DNA of 64,000 nt from an uncultured Flavobacteriales bacterium (lineage in GTDB: Bacteria; Bacteroidota; Bacteroidia; Flavobacteriales; Crocinitomicaceae): the NCBI GenBank assembly GCA_946482515.1, contig CAMLRS010000010.1, positions 1-64,000 of the forward strand. The letters are read 5' to 3'. A program made the position numbers and the translations under genes. Shown here in pieces: positions 61,835 to 64,000 of the stretch. Position 1 is the stretch's first letter, and the number at the start of each line of letters is the position of its first letter. The notes beneath the pieces are model-generated. The model searched no databases. It saw only the letters and a list, made by a program, of their open reading frames with translations, and was not told where the DNA came from.

Positions 61835-62263
61835 GTGGGGAAACAGAAACGTCACGTATTGTCGCTGGAAGCCGAGATCGATTTTGAATTGATCGGCATT
61901 TGCTCCCACCACAGCGACTACCGGCTGGCCTGGGGATTGAACCAGGGTTTAAGGCTTAATCTCGCCAAGAACGACGAGCTGTTTGTGATCACCAATAAAA
62001 AAGGACAGCCTGTTTCGGAACATTCGTATTACGAGTGGTACGATGAGGAAAACCAGGTCGATTATTACCTGATCAGGAACAAAAGCGAAGGCAAATTCCT
62101 GATCCCTGAAAAAAGTCAGATCGACTACTTTCTGTTCCTGCGCAATAACGTGCTGCTCGACCCGGAAGAAGTCCTCGAAGACGTAAAGAAAATTACCAGC
62201 GTGATGGCTGCCTATCTGTTTGATCCGGCCGATCTGCCTTCCGCTGAACAAATTGTATTTTGA
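61835..62263 (+). CDS. IPExxxVDY family protein
   Basis: 142 residues from GTG 61835. The family name motif is present as IPEKSQIDY (about 87-95, Ile for Val). The sequence LEAEIDFELIGICSHHSDYRLAWGLNQ at the start (FELIGICSHHSDYRLAW) and FLRNNVLLDPEEV are typical of this Bacteroidota family, which sits before pyk. Function unknown. The stop TGA is immediately followed by the pyk ATG. A near-consensus box TACTTTCG is at 61809-61816. Confidence 0.85.
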   Translation: MGKQKRHVLSLEAEIDFELIGICSHHSDYRLAWGLNQGLRLNLAKNDELFVITNKKGQPVSEHSYYEWYDEENQVDYYLIRNKSEGKFLIPEKSQIDYFLFLRNNVLLDPEEVLEDVKKITSVMAAYLFDPADLPSAEQIVF

Positions 62264-63685
62264 ATGAAAAAAACGAAAATTGTAGCAACGCTCGGACCTG
62301 CTTCTACGACAGAAAAAGACGTGCTGCGCAAAATGATGCTGGAAGGCGTGAACGTGTGCAGATTGAACTGCTCACACGGCTCCCACGAAGATCATAAGCG
62401 GAACATCGACATGATCCGCGAGCTGAATGAAGAATTAGGATTTAACGTAGCCATCCTGGCCGATCTGCAAGGGCCGAAGATCCGTACCTACGAAATGGAA
62501 AACAACGGCGTGATGATGAACGACGGAGCGCTGGTGACCATCGTAACGGAAAAGATCGTCGGAACAGCCGAAAAATTCGGGATCAGCTACAAATACATGC
62601 CGCAGGACGTAAAGCCCGGCGAGCGTATCCTGCTCGATGACGGTAAGCTCATGATGGAAATTATTTCCACCGATGGCGTACGCGAAATCAAAGCCAAAGT
62701 GCTTCACGGTGGTATCCTTTCATCGAAGAAAGGGGTGAACCTGCCGAACACGACCATTTCATTGCCATCACTGACGGAAAAAGACCGCGAGGACCTCACG
62801 TTTGCGCTGGCAGAAGATGTGGATTGGATCGGTCTTTCCTTTGTGCGTTCAGCGCGCGATATCATCGAATTGAAGCACATCATTGCGCAGAACCAGGCGA
62901 AAGCCCGCGTGATCGCGAAGATCGAAAAGCCGGAAGCGGTGGAAGACATCGACGAAATCATCAAGGTGAGCGACGCGCTGATGGTAGCCCGTGGCGACCT
63001 CGGTGTGGAAGTTCCTTACCAGAACGTGCCGCTGATCCAGAAAATGCTCATCCGCAAAGGCCACCAGCACGCCAAGCCGGTCATCGTAGCTACGCAGATG
63101 ATGGAAAGCATGATCACCAATATTTCGCCAACGCGTGCGGAAGTAAACGACGTGGCGAATGCCGTACTCGACGGCGCCGATGCCGTGATGCTTTCCGGTG
63201 AAACATCCGTAGGGCGCTACCCGGTGGAAGTGATCCGCACCATGGCCAACATCGTGCACGAAATGGAAAACTTCGACGGCATTTACAACAAGGAGCAGCT
63301 GCCGGAAAAATCACAGGCGCGCTTCATTTCCGATTCGATTTGTTTCAACGCCTGCCGCCTCGCACAGCGCGTGGAAGCCGATGCGATCATCACCATGTCC
63401 TTTTCCGGGTATACGGCCTATAAGATCGCTTCCCAGCGCCCGAATGCGCCGATTTACGTATTCACGGGCAACAAGAACATCCTTACGCAGCTCAACCTCG
63501 TCTGGGGCGTTCGCGCGTTCTACTACGACAAGAAAGTGAGCACCGATCATACCATTGCCGATATCAAGTACCTGTTGACCAAAGAAGGATTGCTGAAACA
63601 AGGCGACCTGGTGATCAACATTGCTTCCATTCCGATCGAAGAGAACGGAAAATCGAATATGTTGAAGCTGAGCTACGTGGAATAA
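62264..63685 (+). CDS. pyk: Pyruvate kinase
   Basis: 473 residues. Makes pyruvate and ATP from phosphoenolpyruvate. KTKIVATLGPASTTEKDVL, CRLNCSHGSHEDH, ADLQGPKIRTYEM, the active-site signature ARVIAKIEKPEAVEDIDEI (with IAKIEKPEAV), MVARGDLGVEVPY and MSGETSVGRYPVE-like MLSGETSVGRYP are all present. The C-terminal allosteric domain is complete. No gap to the IPExxxVDY gene (TGAATG). Ends in a terminator. Confidence 0.97.
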   Translation: MKKTKIVATLGPASTTEKDVLRKMMLEGVNVCRLNCSHGSHEDHKRNIDMIRELNEELGFNVAILADLQGPKIRTYEMENNGVMMNDGALVTIVTEKIVGTAEKFGISYKYMPQDVKPGERILLDDGKLMMEIISTDGVREIKAKVLHGGILSSKKGVNLPNTTISLPSLTEKDREDLTFALAEDVDWIGLSFVRSARDIIELKHIIAQNQAKARVIAKIEKPEAVEDIDEIIKVSDALMVARGDLGVEVPYQNVPLIQKMLIRKGHQHAKPVIVATQMMESMITNISPTRAEVNDVANAVLDGADAVMLSGETSVGRYPVEVIRTMANIVHEMENFDGIYNKEQLPEKSQARFISDSICFNACRLAQRVEADAIITMSFSGYTAYKIASQRPNAPIYVFTGNKNILTQLNLVWGVRAFYYDKKVSTDHTIADIKYLLTKEGLLKQGDLVINIASIPIEENGKSNMLKLSYVE

Positions 63686-63707
63686 TAACCCACGATCAAA
63701 ACGATAC

Positions 63708-63734
63708 AAGGACAGTTCAGGCTGTCCTTTTTTG
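63708..63734 (+). terminator. Rho-independent terminator after pyk
   Basis: Stem AAGGACAG (63708-63715), loop TTCAGG, CTGTCCTT (63722-63729), then TTTT. Confidence 0.9.
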
Positions 63735-63742
63735 TTGAAACA

Positions 63743-63768
63743 AAAAAAGCCGGTTTCAAAACCGGCTT
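63743..63768 (-). terminator. Terminator of the minus-strand barrel gene
   Basis: AAAGCCGGTTT and AAACCGGCTTT form an 11-bp stem around CA; on the minus strand a T-run follows. It could work in both directions. Confidence 0.85.
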
Positions 63769-63790
63769 TGACAATTCTATTGCTTGGTAT

Positions 63791-64000
63791 TTACTTGATC
63801 GCAAAACGCACCGCAAGGCTTCCGTAAATGTAGAATCCTACCCACGGGAACAAGCGGATTGTTGGTGTAGCATCCAGTGCGATGTTGATCGGCACCTGCT
63901 CGAACGTGTATTCCAGACCGATGATGCCATCAATTCCGCCGAATACGCCGGTGTAATAACGATCATCATCCCAGTGTGGGTGACGATAGCGGTATCCGTT
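63791..64000 (-). CDS. Outer-membrane beta-barrel protein, C-terminal end (cut by window edge)
   Basis: Only 69 residues and the TAA stop are visible. They show barrel strands with alternating hydrophobic residues: YYTGVFGGIDGIIGLEYTF, PINIALDATPTIRLF and FYIYGSLAVRFAIK. A His-Asp rich loop (RYRHPHWDDDRYY) precedes. The pattern is that of small outer-membrane barrels common in Bacteroidota. The family and N-terminus are outside the window. Confidence 0.75.
   Translation of the reverse strand, partial: NGYRYRHPHWDDDRYYTGVFGGIDGIIGLEYTFEQVPINIALDATPTIRLFPWVGFYIYGSLAVRFAIK

Noticed and set aside
1..64000. tRNA, rRNA or tmRNA genes
   Set aside because: I saw no cloverleaf with a TTCGANNC arm or other conserved RNA core in the intergenic regions; a covariance search would be the decisive test.

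Overview
The window looks like chromosomal DNA of a Bacteroidota bacterium, probably a Flavobacteriales member of the Crocinitomicaceae/Cryomorphaceae type. Four things point there: a complete SprA translocon protein of the type IX secretion system (T9SS), five proteins or protein ends carrying T9SS C-terminal sorting domains, promoters of the Bacteroidota form (TAnnTTTG -7 box, TTG near -33), and few Shine-Dalgarno sequences. Gene orders typical of the phylum are present: maeB-ruvA-sprA, rimP-nusA-infB, rplU-rpmA, mreC-mreD-mrdA-rodA, and acpP-fabF-rnc-IPExxxVDY-pyk. I cannot name a genus. Most of the window is near 50% GC by eye.

Layout. 1-3.4 kb: tandem T9SS cargo genes, a sirtuin, and a secreted thioredoxin-fold T9SS cargo. 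3.4-14.1 kb: maeB, ruvA, the giant sprA and an SSAT-like acetyltransferase. 14.3-19.1 kb: a membrane protein, purQ-purD, a CNNM/CBS membrane protein and a DUF1905 protein. 19.2-23.9 kb: rimP-nusA-infB with a leader hairpin. 24-30.3 kb: a small methyltransferase, a peroxiredoxin-DUF4395 pair, a sterol-desaturase-like di-iron enzyme, a WG-repeat protein and a LETM1/TerB-like protein. 30.3-31.7 kb: a compact AT-rich three-gene island (HEPN protein, unknown protein, SecB-like chaperone). 31.8-39 kb: fumC, small genes, rplU-rpmA, two secreted proteins and serS. 39-45.3 kb: a surface-polysaccharide cluster (GH114 lipoprotein, GT4, FkbM methyltransferase, flippase, galE, barrel protein). 45.5-54.4 kb: cell-wall elongation genes mreC, mreD, mrdA, rodA, a T9SS serine hydrolase, purH and mreB. 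54.5-64 kb: msrA, ppiD, marC-purN, acpP-fabF-rnc-pyk and the end of an outer-membrane barrel gene.

How the genes work together. SprA at the outer membrane would export the T9SS cargo proteins. The Mre/PBP2/RodA set builds the lateral wall. purQ, purD, purH and purN are scattered steps of one pathway and three of their promoters look alike. PpiD and MsrA serve envelope protein quality.

The best candidate for a new system is the AT-rich island at 30.4-31.7 kb. Its order (possible HEPN toxin, unknown middle protein, SecB-like chaperone), 1-2 base gaps, contrasting base composition and an upstream perfect palindrome resemble toxin-antitoxin-chaperone loci, but with a HEPN protein in the toxin position. 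Other notable signals are five genes whose -7 box ends exactly 4 bases before ATG (likely leaderless mRNAs), a terminator-like hairpin just before rimP, and several dispersed palindromic intergenic repeats.
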